Source: Baylisascaris procyonis
Lineage: Eukaryota > Nematoda > Chromadorea > Rhabditida > Ascarididae
Direction: 5' to 3'
DNA: 64,000 nt
Assembly (NCBI GenBank): GCA_037389465.1
Contig: JAZARR010000088.1
Location: 3,224,001-3,288,000, forward strand
Below, in pieces: positions 19,849 through 41,628 of the stretch. Position 1 is the stretch's first letter, and the number at the start of each line of letters is the position of its first letter. Both the position numbers and the translations under genes were made by a program. The notes under the pieces were generated by a model. The model was given only the letters and a program-made list of their open reading frames with translations. It was not told the DNA's origin and did no database searches.

Positions 19849-22800
19849 TCGTGTCGGTCTCGTAATACACCAAACAGCGTTCAGATGGTACTAAAAAACA
19901 CCAAATCACCTAGTAAAGCAACTCATTCCTATAGCAGCATTGCAAATTTTCAACGCAGAGCAACAGTAACTGACCACTGAATGTCACTCTTGGATAGAAA
20001 ATCCCTCTTGGAATTCAAGAAAACGTAGCGAAAGTGGAACGTGATGCATTCGGTATTTACTGACATCTACTCAAGAAAGCAAATCACAAATAACTTCTAA
20101 CGGAATACAACAAATAATGACAACAATTTTAAAATTATTTAGCAGAAAAAAACGAACGGATACAATCATCACTTGACCGATATAAAGTAGAGGTGGCAAT
20201 TGGAGGAAACAGAGGACTAATTAACAGCGAAAGAAAGCCAACCTCTGCGCCTATTTTGAATCTCTTGAACTTACAAAGTAAAGCATCAGATTCCCTCCGA
20301 CATTTGGCGGTACTCTTCTTACACAACATTACTATCACTCTGCAATCAGCACACTGCAAAAAGCTAAACATCTAGCCTGCGAATTAATCGGCTAAATGCC
20401 AGCCGGCTGTATTTTCTCGATTGCTAGCAGGAAGCGTTTAATTTTGTACTTTCCTCACTCTCGAGGAAGCGCTTTGATGAGCTGGATTTGAAATGAAAAC
20501 TACTTAATTGATGGTACGATGGGGAAAGGTGTCAGGAAGAGAAAAATTCACCTGTAAAATAGGATATACGGCGCGGTGCGTTTATTAAGCGAAAAGTATC
20601 AATATTTGCAAGCAGCGCGCATTAATTAACTCGACCGAAGCAACAGTGCTCTCTACCTGCGCATTAAATGAGAATCAAAGGTAGTGGTTTGCTTTTCAAC
20701 GAGTCGTCACAATGACTCATCATCCCTATCATTCACTATCAGATTATCACTAAAACCGGAAATATTTTACTGCCTCATTGAGAATCTGATTTCATCATTA
20801 GAATGTTTTTTTTTGAATGCTTACATTCAGATAACGTAACCATCATCACCTTTATTCATTAACTGTGAGATTTTATATTCGAAACGTCTTGTTTTAATGA
20901 TATCTATTGCTAAGTATAACGGTTAATGATGAACTAAGCATTACAACAAACAATTTCATAATTCATAAAAAATCCCTCAAAGAAGAATAGATAAGTGCTT
21001 AAATTTTAGAAAAGGTGCACCTCTAATCACTGAGTGTGACTTCGAAAGTTGGAATGCGAATTCTTTCTTTGTGGCGCTATATCTCGGCGTCTGTGCGTTG
21101 ACAGTGTGTATTATCAGCGCAAATTGCATCGTTCGACAATAATAGCCTAACGTGATATTGTTTTAACTGCTAATGTTGAAGTTATCTTTGTACAAATGTT
21201 ATGTCACATACAAAGTACCTCCCTTTATTTCCTCTTCAACAACTTTTTTAGGTGTCAATATTTGTTGCTCTATATGTGCGCTATACTTGCTCATTTCCTT
21301 TATTAGTATTGATAACGTTGGTGTACACGTTCGCTGTTAGGGTGAGCTGATGTTCATGCGTTTGTTATGAATCTTCTAGACTTTTGGTTTTTTCTAATTA
21401 AATGTAAAAATGTTCCTATTTTGCCTCCACTAGTACATTATAAGCAATGTTACCTCATCACCACCGACATTTTCCAGATAGCTTTCGGTTCGTTTCAGCA
21501 ATTAGACAATACCAAAGCCCTCCTTTCCTTCCCTTCCCCCAGAACCTCCTCAAGTCGACTTTTAAAATCCTAGCTATGCTAGACGTCAAAATACTCAGAA
21601 CACAACAAACGACTTTTGAATGCAATACCTCTCGAAGTTTCAGCATGAAATGACTATTGCGTTGCAAAATTCCATATTTTATTATCACCCTCAGGGCGTG
21701 ATATTTCACTCGCTCAATCAATGTAACGATAAAATATTTTAGTACGGGATGAGAGAACTGCTTATTCCATTTTGTCCATTTTAACTGCAACAATTTTACT
21801 ATAAAATTTTATATCTGCTTAAATAAATCCTTACATATGACAGCACATCACTTAGATAAAACCTGCTAAATTACGTTGAGGATTTATTCAGGCATTTATA
21901 TTGATTAATCAAATGAGCACCTCCTTATTTACATCTCAATTTTGTTGCATGCATTAGCCCGCCTATATCCACTTCCCATCCTTGTTTCAATCCAAGCTCT
22001 GCATTAACGATATACCATTAAACCATGATTTCAGTAGCAGTTCCCGAGGCTGCAATATTTCAGCTCCTCAGATGGAGTGAACGAGGAGGATGGGGTGATA
22101 GGGAACGGAATAACTTCGACAGCAAATTTCAATTTGAGGGGCGTCGGTCGACCTGTGGAGGGTGCCGTCTCAATAGGGAGGGCAACCCTTATTCACAAGG
22201 TGTTGGATGTTAGAATTTATATAAGAGAACGCTTCCAAAGTAGGACTGTTTCCGAGGGGAGTTAAATTGGAGATGAAGTGATCGCCATTTCTCCAAAGAA
22301 TAGAAATAAGCTTGGAAAGTAAAGGTTCACATTCAGATGAAGCCATACCCGACGGCATGCTTCCACCTAGACGCACCCATTCGATTTTCTCGCATATAAT
22401 AATAAAAAATATATTCGATATTTCCTACAAACATATATCATTCAAATGTAACCAATAAACTGAAGAGCAGTAATCAGCATCAAACTTCTTTGGTATACAA
22501 CTGAGGTGATCACCTAAATCCACCAGGTGAAACATTCGTCAATACAGAGAACAGGTATTGTAGATAGTTTGACATGTGCGATATAGATAGTAACGCTTAA
22601 ATCGCAATAAGAGATGCATACTGTATAACCGTAATTTTATTGACAATAAAATCAAATATATTTTACATATTTCGTAGCAATGATTCCACAATCATCATCA
22701 ATACTCAAATCACAATATTTTTTCACATATTGCAACAATTAAAATCAAAAAAAAAACAAATAAAATAAAAAAATGCCCAAAAATATTTAACGATCTCGAC

Positions 22801-25225
22801 AACAGCTCAATGATTTCAATTTTTTGCACATCTCATTCTTAATTTTTTTTTTTAATTTATTACTCTCAAGTTCAAAAATATTTTTGAGTAATTTAGACAA
22901 TTCTTAAGTAAGAGTAACGATAAAAAAAATTGTAATTATTGAATCGGTAACATATCTCTCATATAAAATCCCCTTTTCGTTAAATGTAAAGTGATTTCTG
23001 AATAGTAAAATTAAGAAATGATGAAATAAAAGCAAAAACACAAATGCAATAGATAGGGAAGGATGAATATCGTCTTAGCTAGCGAACATTTCGGTGAATG
23101 CGAAAGAGGTGAGAAAAAGAGGCAAAATCATCATCCCCCGTAAGAGAAAAAAAACAGATGGTAATGAAATTTAGAGCTGTAAAGTTTGGCAAAGTATAAC
23201 ACATTCTTACCCCTTTGCTTGCATGACGCATTTCATACACTATTCCACTAGATATCTGATTATGCCCACAAGGATAAATGCAAAGATCCTTTTATATCCA
23301 TCATAAACTCTCCCCTCCTCTCCCACCCCTCTACGATGGCTAGAAAGCAATGAGAAAATATGGAAAAACTTGAAACTTGAACTTGAAAAATTTGAAAAAA
23401 AAAACTTGAAAAAAACCTGACGAAAATTTTCCATATTTTCTCAGCTCATATCTCTCGACGCATTAATTTAGTACAATCATTATCGACTGGATCAAAGAAT
23501 ATCGATGTATCAATGAAGAGGAACGCTGAATTGTAAGAAAGATAGAGAAGTTAAGAATTCATTCCTCAAAGATAAGAGAGCATATGAAAATTCTTCTCTG
23601 CTAAAGATTATATTCTGTAGAGTTGATGTAAACACAAAAAAAAAATACACAAAACCTATAAGGTTACAAGCTAAAAAAAAAACGCAAAGGCTTTTAGCAC
23701 GCTCAAGTTTTAATCAGTTGCTAAGCAACAGAAGACGAAAGAAAATAAAAAAAAAAAGGAAAAAAGGGAAATGCAAATATGTTTTACTCTTTGAGATCTG
23801 CCCTCTACTTTACCTTTAAAGAGTAAAGAGTCTTATTCCGTAAAGCATGGTGAACGAATAAAAAAACCTCTTTAAATATCTATTTAAATATAAAATGCTG
23901 CAATATAGTAACCGCAAAAGTTTTACTCAGTAATAATAATTCAACTTATTTTTCGGGTTACTAAAGTTACTTTTCCACAAATAGAGAAACATCATTTTAA
24001 TTATTTGAACTAATGAATCAACCAAAAATTACATTCATCGAGATGCAATAAGCGAATTGCTTCTCTCAATTTCTCTACAACGGAAGTATTACCTTAAATC
24101 ATCTTATGACACGAAACGAAAATAAAGAAAAATCAGAAAAGTCCTGATATGCTTTGAAAAAGAAAATATTTTCCAGTCTAGAGGTTTTCTACGTGTTGTG
24201 CATGAGCTTAGTTGGACTATATCGATGAGATAAGTTAAAATATTCACGAAAGAAAGAAAAAAAATTTACAAGAAATTTGCAAAGAAAGAATAAAAGATCA
24301 TTACATAAAATACACAAAGATACTTTCAGCGACAGCAAAGAATTTTGCAAAAAAAGAAAAAAAAATGTTTCTTTTTGGTTGAAAAGAACGGAGAAATTTA
24401 AAAAAAAAAATTTTTTTTAATCAAGTATCATACATACCCCAAATAGGAAAATAAATTCGCCGTCCCTCCCTCCCCCCCACGCTATCCCCCCTCGCCCATA
24501 CAAAAATTCGAAGTGATGCATAAACGAAAAAAATTTCCATTAACTCAATAAATTCGAAATGATTATTTCGTTTTATGAAATGACGTCATTACTCAGCGAA
24601 AAATTTTCAGCGGAATTTTCCAATTTTTCCATTAAAAAGTTTTAAATTTAAAAGCGTTTTAAATGGTAAATGATTCCATAAAGTTGTTTTTGAGTGAATA
24701 AACAAAATAATGGATGAATAATATACAGTTAAACTATCATAATAACGAATACCAATAATATAGAGTCACAAAGTTGGTATCAATAAAGTAAGGCCTCTTC
24801 AAAAGAAAAAAAAAACGAAAAAACAAAAAAAAACAGTTGAAATCGTCTCCTATTTCAAATTTTCTTACCAACTATTATTAAATAATCACTATACCTGCGA
24901 AATTCGAACTTAAAACCACCATCAAAAATATGCTGCTATTCTCAACGTAAAAACATAAATCAGAAATCATAATATGCAAATTAATTAAATACAATACTTG
25001 AAAAAAAATAGATGAAAATATTATATACATAATAATAAGAAGCATCTTCATCGAAAAGAATAGAAACCTTTCGACTGAAGTTCACCCGAAAAAGTTTTAC
25101 ATAAAGTGAACGGTATTAAACCTTCCACTAATGCAATTAAAAAAAAAATGCTTTCGTTACGGGGCGAATATCACTCATTAGAAATAAAAATTGATGTTCA
25201 TAAAAAATTACAACAAATAATTTCG
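19849..25225. other. Divergent-end intergenic region: Rab 5' flank and CED-1-like 3' flank
   Basis: The first part should hold the promoter of the minus-strand Rab gene. Around 20380-20720 the base composition is less AT-rich than the surroundings. A second GC-richer island lies at 22025-22376, with overlapping open frames on both strands but no recognisable protein. The segment from about 22600 to 25225 is very A-rich and probably includes the 3' UTR of the CED-1-like gene. No RNA gene was recognised. Confidence 0.5.
22025..22376. other. GC-richer island with overlapping open frames, unidentified
   Basis: Two plus frames and one minus frame (68 codons, 22170-22376) are open together. None shows a known motif or convincing splice sites. 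The stretch contrasts with the AT-rich flanks. It could be an unrecognised exon, a noncoding RNA, or the remnant of a repeat element. I cannot decide. Confidence 0.3.
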
Positions 25226-33532
<8,307 letters not shown>

Positions 33533-35811
33533 GACGCTTTTTATCGTTATATGAATATAAACACAAGTCGACACCCGACTGGATAGCTAACAGATCGTTG
33601 TGATAGCAATAGAAATTTTATTTGAGAGTTTTGTCGTTCGTCGATTTATCTTATTTTCGAATCACCGCTGAAATCCTCTTTTCAATCATCGGATAAATCA
33701 ACACATAATATCTAATCTTCTCGCATTGAATAAAATAGCAACAAATTTCTAATCAACTTTTATTCTACGCAATATTAAGCACATCTTAAATGCCATAATT
33801 TCCGGTGGAAAAAGAAATGAGGCAACTTTGAAGCCAACGAAGAAAAAAAGGAAAATCAGTTTTGACCAATGGCAAAAATTTTGGCCAATTTTGACACCAT
33901 TGACGTATGATATATGATGGCGTAATCGAAAATCCTATCCATAAGTCACTTTAGATAAATTGCATTTATAGTAGTTGTACTCTCTATCTTAGATCTGTCA
34001 AAAATCTCTTTTAAATGAACCCCAATATGTCTAGATTTAATGAACCTTATAAATATATAAACTATAAAAAAAAATCCTCCTATATGCATTGGCCTTTGAG
34101 AAATTAATAAACAGTGAAAAATCATTTAAAGACGAATATCGATAAAATGAAAAAGTTATTCCACATTTCGAACAATGAACAAATGGTCGTAAATATAAGA
34201 TATAAGTAGTATTTATTATTCAGCAATAGAAATAATTTACATCAGAACACAGACTATACTATTTCAGAAATTACAAATAAAAATCACTTAGAATACTCAT
34301 CACAAATAAGAAAAAAAAAAACTAAAATATATTTTATAATTGTTTTCAATTTAAAATATATATTTTATTTATAAAAAATTCATAAATTCCCTCGTTTATA
34401 TTCTATATTTTTTGTTTCGAATATTCCCCCGATGATTCAGCATAATTGTATATTTCGGTTACTATCGAATGAGGCAAATCAACAATAGATAAAAACAAAT
34501 CGATAATATTAATAACTTATAATTATAGTCATTATTGAATTTAGATGTTGGAAATAAATCAGCTTTTATGAAGAAATTCTCCTCAATAAATCATTATGAA
34601 AATTGACAGCCGTATTGCGATTTGTTGTTTATATTTGAAAGAGAAAATAAACAAATGATAAGTGTAAACATTTTATACAATGTAATAAACATTTCTATAT
34701 TATAGTATAATAAATATATATATATTTTATAAAAAAAAAGTTTCTATTTTGAAGTCAGCAATTTCTCACTGGCAATATTTCTGTATGCGGCTGTCAATTA
34801 TTGACAAAATTTGAAAGGTGCAAAACGACTTTTCTGCTATTGACATAATTGGAGGTGAACAGGAAAGTGCCTCCATAATATTAGCACTTACTAAATGAAT
34901 AGCACATAATGCTTTATTGTGCTATAGTTGCTCATCTCAATGAATTGCTTCCCTAATGGGGTAATTAAAGAGACTGAGAAATGAAGCGGAAGTGAAGAAT
35001 CGACTCAACGGAAATGAGTGGCATATCTTTGATACAACGCAATCAGCAGTCATAAGACGAGATTTAGCGATATATAAAGAAGGCGATCGAGAAACGGGAA
35101 AATTTTTAACGAAAAACTTTGCCTTCAACAATTTCCTGTCCACTTCCTGCTATGTGCAAAAAAAAAAAAAAAAATTTCATTTTTAAACTTTATACTGCAA
35201 AGTACAACTATGAGCATTTTTATCTAAGAGGAAAAATGTGAAATAAAAATTAAATTTTTATTTTATATTTTTCTATAAAAGCTCTCAATAAAAAAAAAGG
35301 TGCATAATAAGAATAAAAAAAAAATCATAATTTAAATAGCTCACTTAGTGAAATTATTGAAAAATTAAGTATTTTTTTAACAAATTTTAGCAAATGAGAT
35401 AATTTTGATAGTTATTTATTATATTAACAAATGATTTACTTTTTTCATACTTAGAAAATATTACAGTGAACCTGAAAATACACACGGATAAAATTTAGTT
35501 AATAATAGTAATAATAAACGTCTACATGCTGATATCGATATTGATAGAATCACTTCTTTTTTTTTTAAATCACATCGTTCAAATAACAAAATCCGACTTT
35601 CATTATTGTATAAATAAAAATTTTTATCATCACTATTATTAAATTCGGGTAATTCAAAATTTCCCAGGAATCGCAATGAAATTCTTCGATTAAGTAACGC
35701 TAGTAGTACTAATTTTCTAAGAAAAGCATTTTGAAATAAAGGTAACAAACGAAGCAATAAAGCAAGGATTGAATATCGCAATTGAATACTAAAATAAACT
35801 TAAAAGGTAAA
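33533..35811. other. 5' flank of the CED-1-like gene, no exon recognised
   Basis: Very AT-rich sequence with A- and T-runs. It presumably contains the promoter of the minus-strand CED-1-like gene and the 3' flank of the orphan exon at 35812. No good spliced-leader acceptor is visible directly upstream of the ATG at 33532. Confidence 0.5.
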
Positions 35812-35978
35812 TTAATAACAATCCATATGAGGATGCTGATAAACGAAGCTAGTCGAGTCAGTATTTGTGAAGGAATCATCGTTCTCTAAGCGACACACTG
35901 GTTGACAGACAGGGTCGACTGATAGGTCGGCAATATTGGTTGGTGTGTGGTGTGTATGTGAGTGAGTGCGACAACTGG
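35812..35978 (-). CDS. Orphan C-terminal exon of an unidentified gene, partial
   Basis: On the minus strand the acceptor TTCGCTTCCAG is followed by an open frame that runs to TAA. It reads CRTHSHTHHTPTN..., then a serine/threonine and acidic segment, and ends VYQHPHMDCY. It looks like the cytoplasmic or disordered tail of a protein. The rest of the gene should lie upstream at 36-41 kb on the minus strand, but I found no exon there with a recognisable domain. It has no homology I can name, and it may be a chance open frame. Confidence 0.25.
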
Positions 35979-38900
35979 AAGCGAATGTGCTAGTTGAATG
36001 GTGCATCGAATAGAGAGTATGTAAAATAAGGAGAGTGCATACATTCGAGCACGCAACATCACCTATGAGTCAGTGATGTTTTTACGGAAAAATGGCCCCA
36101 TTTTTTCTCCCGAAATCGTTTCCATTTTACTTTATTTCGGGATTATTAGAATTTCAGACACGGAACTAAGTGACTCTTGATGACGTCATGCATAATGCTT
36201 GAACAAGGAACGTCACAAGTAACGTTAGTTGAGGTGTTGATCAACGCATATGAAGTAATTTTTCCCTATTTAACTTTCAAAATGTATCTACTATTTCATT
36301 CGAAACATCCAGCCTTTTTCCGGATAAGCCATTTTACAGAAGGTAAGTCCGGAATGAAACAAGACTCAGGCGAACTAGCACTGCGCTATCCAACACCATT
36401 TATGCGCCGAGCATTAACCACTATACTATAATACCTTGTTTATAAGTCTCAGCACTTAAACGGTTCCCAGAATTTTTGGATGGACATATGAGCAAAGACG
36501 TTAGGATCTATAGTCGAGGGAAGTGATAATTTTCTCAACTTTCTGCAGATTCAAATTTGAGGGTCAGTTCCTTAATTTCCTGAACCAGAAAATTTCAGAA
36601 CTCCGGAACGTAATGCTGCTCGAAGGTATACGTATATTGTAGAAATGTATCTGGAAGTTCTTTGGTTCATTAGAAGATCGAGGGCGATCCTATCATCGAG
36701 GAAGAAATTAGAACAGTTTCTAATTAAAAAAAAAAACATTCATACACAAAGGCTCATATTAACTCGAATTCATAATCCAGACTTCCAATTACATATATCC
36801 TAGTTTTTCAGACATTAGCCAAGATTTTCAACGGAGTTGATGTAATTTCAAAAGTAATAGACTGCAAAATAGCGACTCTATAATCTCATTAATAATGTTT
36901 GCATGTTCAAAAAATTTGGGGAAATTCTATAAATCCTTAATCGACTAATTACAGCTGTCTTTTGATTATACATCCTCCCCCCCCCCCTCCCACCTCTTCG
37001 CTCACCTGAGAACGAAAAAAACTACATCCTCCTCTTTCATATACTCAGTTTTTTCCGTCGCCTCGTCGAATGGATTTCACAGTTGTCTAATGGTGAAATT
37101 TTCCATCTGTCTCCTTTGACTTCTATTAGAACAACATGCTTCGGTTAATAAATTCGTAAATTTTTAGTTTTTGGTTACTTCTCGATTTTTTAATTTGTCA
37201 CGTTTATTTGACTAAAAATGCGGTACAATTGTCATGAAATGATTTGAAAATAAAGCCATTATTTATCATCACTCTAAATACTTAAAGAAAAGTATTTATC
37301 TAAATAATCCCAGATAATCGCAGATATATCTGTAAGCGTTCAATGGTTGCGTTTAACAAATCACATTTTTGCAACTTACTTATTAAGCCACCAGAGTAGC
37401 TCAACGCCGGGAAATAACTACAACTTCTAATTTTATTCATTTTGGTAGAGTAACCAGCACAAAGCGAACTCAGTGGTAACCTCCAACAACCATAAATATT
37501 CACTACAATGTTGTACTAATACTCAGCACTTGTTGCGCTAGTCCTCTAAAAGTGCAACTGTATTCTATCTATACTATTTCATTTTTCTGCAAGTAGTAGT
37601 ACTGTATTTGTGCTGTCAAAGTACTGTATTTGTACCTGAAGCGCACTTGAGATGTCTCATCACCCGAGACCATAAGCGACAGAATGATGATTATTTACCA
37701 CTTTAAACAAAGGTTCCCCTGACGTTGAGAGAGAAAAGTGTATAGAGAAAACAAAATGATTCATGCCGTTGCACTTGAACGTCATGAGACGAATGGGTAA
37801 TCGTTGAAGTAGAATGAATAAAATCACACTCATAATTAGATTCATATTTGTCTTCTTTTCCAATTAGAAATTTATTACCAACGGAAATTCAGTAACGATA
37901 TAGGTTACTTTAAAAAAATTTATGACATATATGGACTATTATTTCGATCATATCTTATAAATTTAGATATATGTTACCTTTTCTTTAATTAGCTAGTAAT
38001 CGAGTCACCTATTCAATCCAATCTTACTTGCGCTCAATTACTTCCTTGTTTCATGTTTTTTATTATGAATGTTGTGCACTTTTTCTGCGTTTGTTTCCTA
38101 TCAAGCCTTGCAGCTTCTTTCCTTTTTTTGTTTCTTTTCTCAACGTCGTTTAAATTTAAAAAAAAAAAAAGAATTATATAATCAAAAGACAATAGATCAT
38201 GGCCAAAATAATCGAGGTTTTGAATAAAATTTTTTCGAATCTAAATACTCTTCAGTAGATTTTCACTAATAATTACAGTGAAAACTACAATGAAAATTAT
38301 AGTAAATTTATATATTTGTACAAAAAATTTCCCACACAATTTTCCACACAAATCCTTCTAAATTATGATGCAAATCGATTTCGCTCCTTCTCAATCTATT
38401 TCAGTGAATTTCAAAAATTTGCGACTATTTAGTAGCCGATGACCAATGAACACTACAATCGGATGGATATATTTACAGTGTACATCGCTAATCGACAATA
38501 AAACACACTTAGCCATCGAATTTATCTTGCATTATTCTATTATTATAAAATAATGGAATTGAGAAAAAAAAATAAATAAAAGATTTTTATTATATCGTAA
38601 ATAGAAATGATCGCTCAATATATATTTAAAAAAAAAAAAGTGAGCGAAAGACACCTTGAATAATAATGTGCGTTTGCTAAGCAAATATTACCACACAAGA
38701 AATAAGTTTAAAAAAAAGCCGCAAAAACGATACCGCAAAATTAAACAACCCCCCCCTCCTCCCCCACCACCATAAATATCAACGATGCTTTCATAAAGCA
38801 TATTCCACAAATTTCATTCATATATTACTTTTTAATTGAAATAGGCACATAGTGAAGTATGATTGATGATTAATGCAAAAAAAAGTATTATCACAAACTT

Positions 38901-41628
38901 AAGTAGCACACCCTCTCAGCATAGTATATCCCGTTTGCCGATAAATTATTGAAGTTATAAGAGATTTGCAACGGGTTACTCCATATTACTGAGAGATCTC
39001 TATCCATCATCCCTCCCCCCTCTTCGTTCTTTAAATAATAATTGCTGATTTAGAGGGTGTACCGAATGCAGCACGATTCGTTCCGTTTCAGGGAGCTAGA
39101 AATTGCAAAACAACAAATGAAAGCACAAACTTTCAGAAATAAACAAAAATATTTTTTTTTAAATTTAAAAAACGATTTGAAACGTTGTAAATTACGAAAA
39201 AAAAAAATTCTCATCTTTTTACTGCAACACTAATGATCGCACAATGATGAGTAAGGCTTTTATAGGTAAGCGCTTCTCTTTAGTTCATTAACTAAACACC
39301 CGATAACACTTCGAAATAGTTCACATAAGTCGTTGAAAAATTTGGAATGCACCCTGATTTAAATCACATTTCATTGCATAAATTTATTTTCATATGAGAG
39401 TTGTTACAGGCGTATTTCTATTTTTTTTTTTAAAAATTATTTTCATCGCAATTTCCTGTTCCTATCTCCTCTCCCTTCTTTCAATCGGACATTCGCCGGA
39501 AAAAAAAGGACAATATAAAAACTGAAAGTTAGATTAATTTGAAGCGACAGCCCACAACAGTGATGTTCTATCATCGTAGACAACAATTACTTATTAGCGC
39601 ATTTTGAAGCCGTAACAACTCTATAGCATCAAAACGACACAAAAAAAAGATACAGTCAAAAAATATTGAAAAAAAAAACAAATAGATATGAAGGAAGACG
39701 AATGGAATAAATCACATAATAAAAAAAAAGGTAAACGAATGAGATAAAATCGACAACAAAATTTTTCGGGGCGAAATGACCAGATCAGAATTCACAATGG
39801 GATATTTAAAAATTAGAAAAAGAAAAAACAAACAAACAATCAGCTGACTATTTAATAGCACCTTTGAAAGAAATATAGCGCCTCTATGAGAATTGAAAGA
39901 AAAAAAAACGACCCTCTCTATTGAGTAAAAAAAAATGAGCAAAATAAGAGAGGACCATTTAAAGCAACCGAATTAACAAAATCACAAAAAAAAAAAATTG
40001 TTATCACTCATCAAATATATTCTTTGAATGCGATAAAAAAATTTAAAAAAAAAAATTTAAAGAATCCCTTATTGATGGATCCTAAAAAAATGAGGTCTAA
40101 ATACACGATTTGAAACAACGGAATGACTCAAACAATGAGATTTAGCATTTGGTGTGCTTTAATAGCAACCAATTAGCGCTTAATGTTTGGAATGACGAAT
40201 TAAAGCATGAGATGCTTGTCTATATAAACTAGCGTCAACTATTCATCAATAATTACCCGGTGAACTATGAAGTAAACTCAACGTTTTCTTTCAATATCAA
40301 AAAAAAAAAAAATAAAATAAAATTCAAGTTAATATCACAACAGTTATCATTTGGTCACAAAAACGAATCCCTAAATGCTATGTGAGTACTGTTTAGAGAT
40401 ATTTTTAGAAAAAAAAAACATTATAGGCCAACATCTCAAAAAAAAAAAAGAGTAAAATTTGAAGCTCTTTTCGTTGTTGAAAGACCGCATTCACCGATAA
40501 GGCCAATTCATCGGGAAGGAAAAAAAAATGTTTCGAGATCATGGATCATTTGGGAAAATATTTAAGAAACCTCATGTTGTTGCAAATCTGATCAAAATCT
40601 TTTAGATATTATCTCTAAATATGAAAGAAAAAAAAACAGTAGAGGAGAGAGGGGGAGAATTTTAAGTGGAAGCTAATTAAAAATAATAGAAAAAAAAATT
40701 TTTTTTTTTGAGAAAGAGAAAAACTTATCGAGTAAAATCTTAATAATCGAGGCACTTCTCATAAAGTGAGTTCATTTATTATGAAAGCTCATAAGGAAAA
40801 TTTCAAAAAATATTCAATATTTTATGCATCAAAAAAAAAATTGTCAAAATCGACGCAACTCAACGAAATACAAATAAAACAATTTCGCTGCGATGGATTT
40901 TTCATGAGATGGCTTGCATAGAATATCCCCTTACTGCTTTAAATTTGAATTGATTGAAAGTATCACTAAAAACGAATTTTAATTCGATGGATTAAAGAAG
41001 AATTTTTAAATTACCCTCAGAAGGGTGGTTAAAGAGGAAATGCGCTTTTTAAAATTGATTTACTCCTTTGTTCGTTTGATTGATCGCCCATCGCCGGATT
41101 ACTTTTGAAGCTACTTTCAATGTATTTGTATTAAAGAATACCATTAGTGTATATAACTGAGAAAATTTTTTCGAGTAATCTTTGATCTTTGGCACCATGA
41201 GATTTCAATTGCAACTATACTCTTGATTAGAAATGATAAACAAATTAAATTTGACTATAAAAGCCAAAAATAGACAAGCACCTGAGTGAGTTGAACAGCA
41301 TTTATCACGTATTTTTTTAGTCCCCTTACTTCCCCCATTATGCTTAACGTTTGATTGATAGAGGAAAGTAAGATCAACATGCAATAATGAAAGAGAAACT
41401 GGTTGGATAATCGCACAACGAATCTGGAACATCGCGGAATGCCTGACGCTGATCACAGTTGAACCATCGATTCCTCAAGCTGCACCACAGCACCAACAAC
41501 AATACGAGTCCATCTTCGAAATTCTATTTTTGCGCACTTCAAAGATGTGAGCAATAACGAAATAGGAGCGGCACGATGCGGCAACCTAACGTTACGAGAA
41601 AGAGGAAGTAACATCTACGATCAAAGAA
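35979..41628. other. Gene-poor AT-rich stretch, 3' flank of NMNAT at right end
   Basis: Many A-runs and a poly-C tract near 36974. Possible exon-like pieces, such as a plus-strand open frame ending at a GTAAGT donor at about 36342 and a minus-strand open frame near 37030-37150, could not be tied to any family or to one another. The portion adjoining 41628 is expected to be the NMNAT 3' UTR. Confidence 0.5.

Noticed and set aside
21458..21793. 111-codon minus-strand frame
   Set aside because: No domain, no splice support, and equally open frames on the opposite strand.
41460..41505. Minus-strand ATG frame reading MDSYCCWCCGAA then stop
   Set aside because: Only twelve codons, in the expected NMNAT 3' UTR, with no donor or partner exon.
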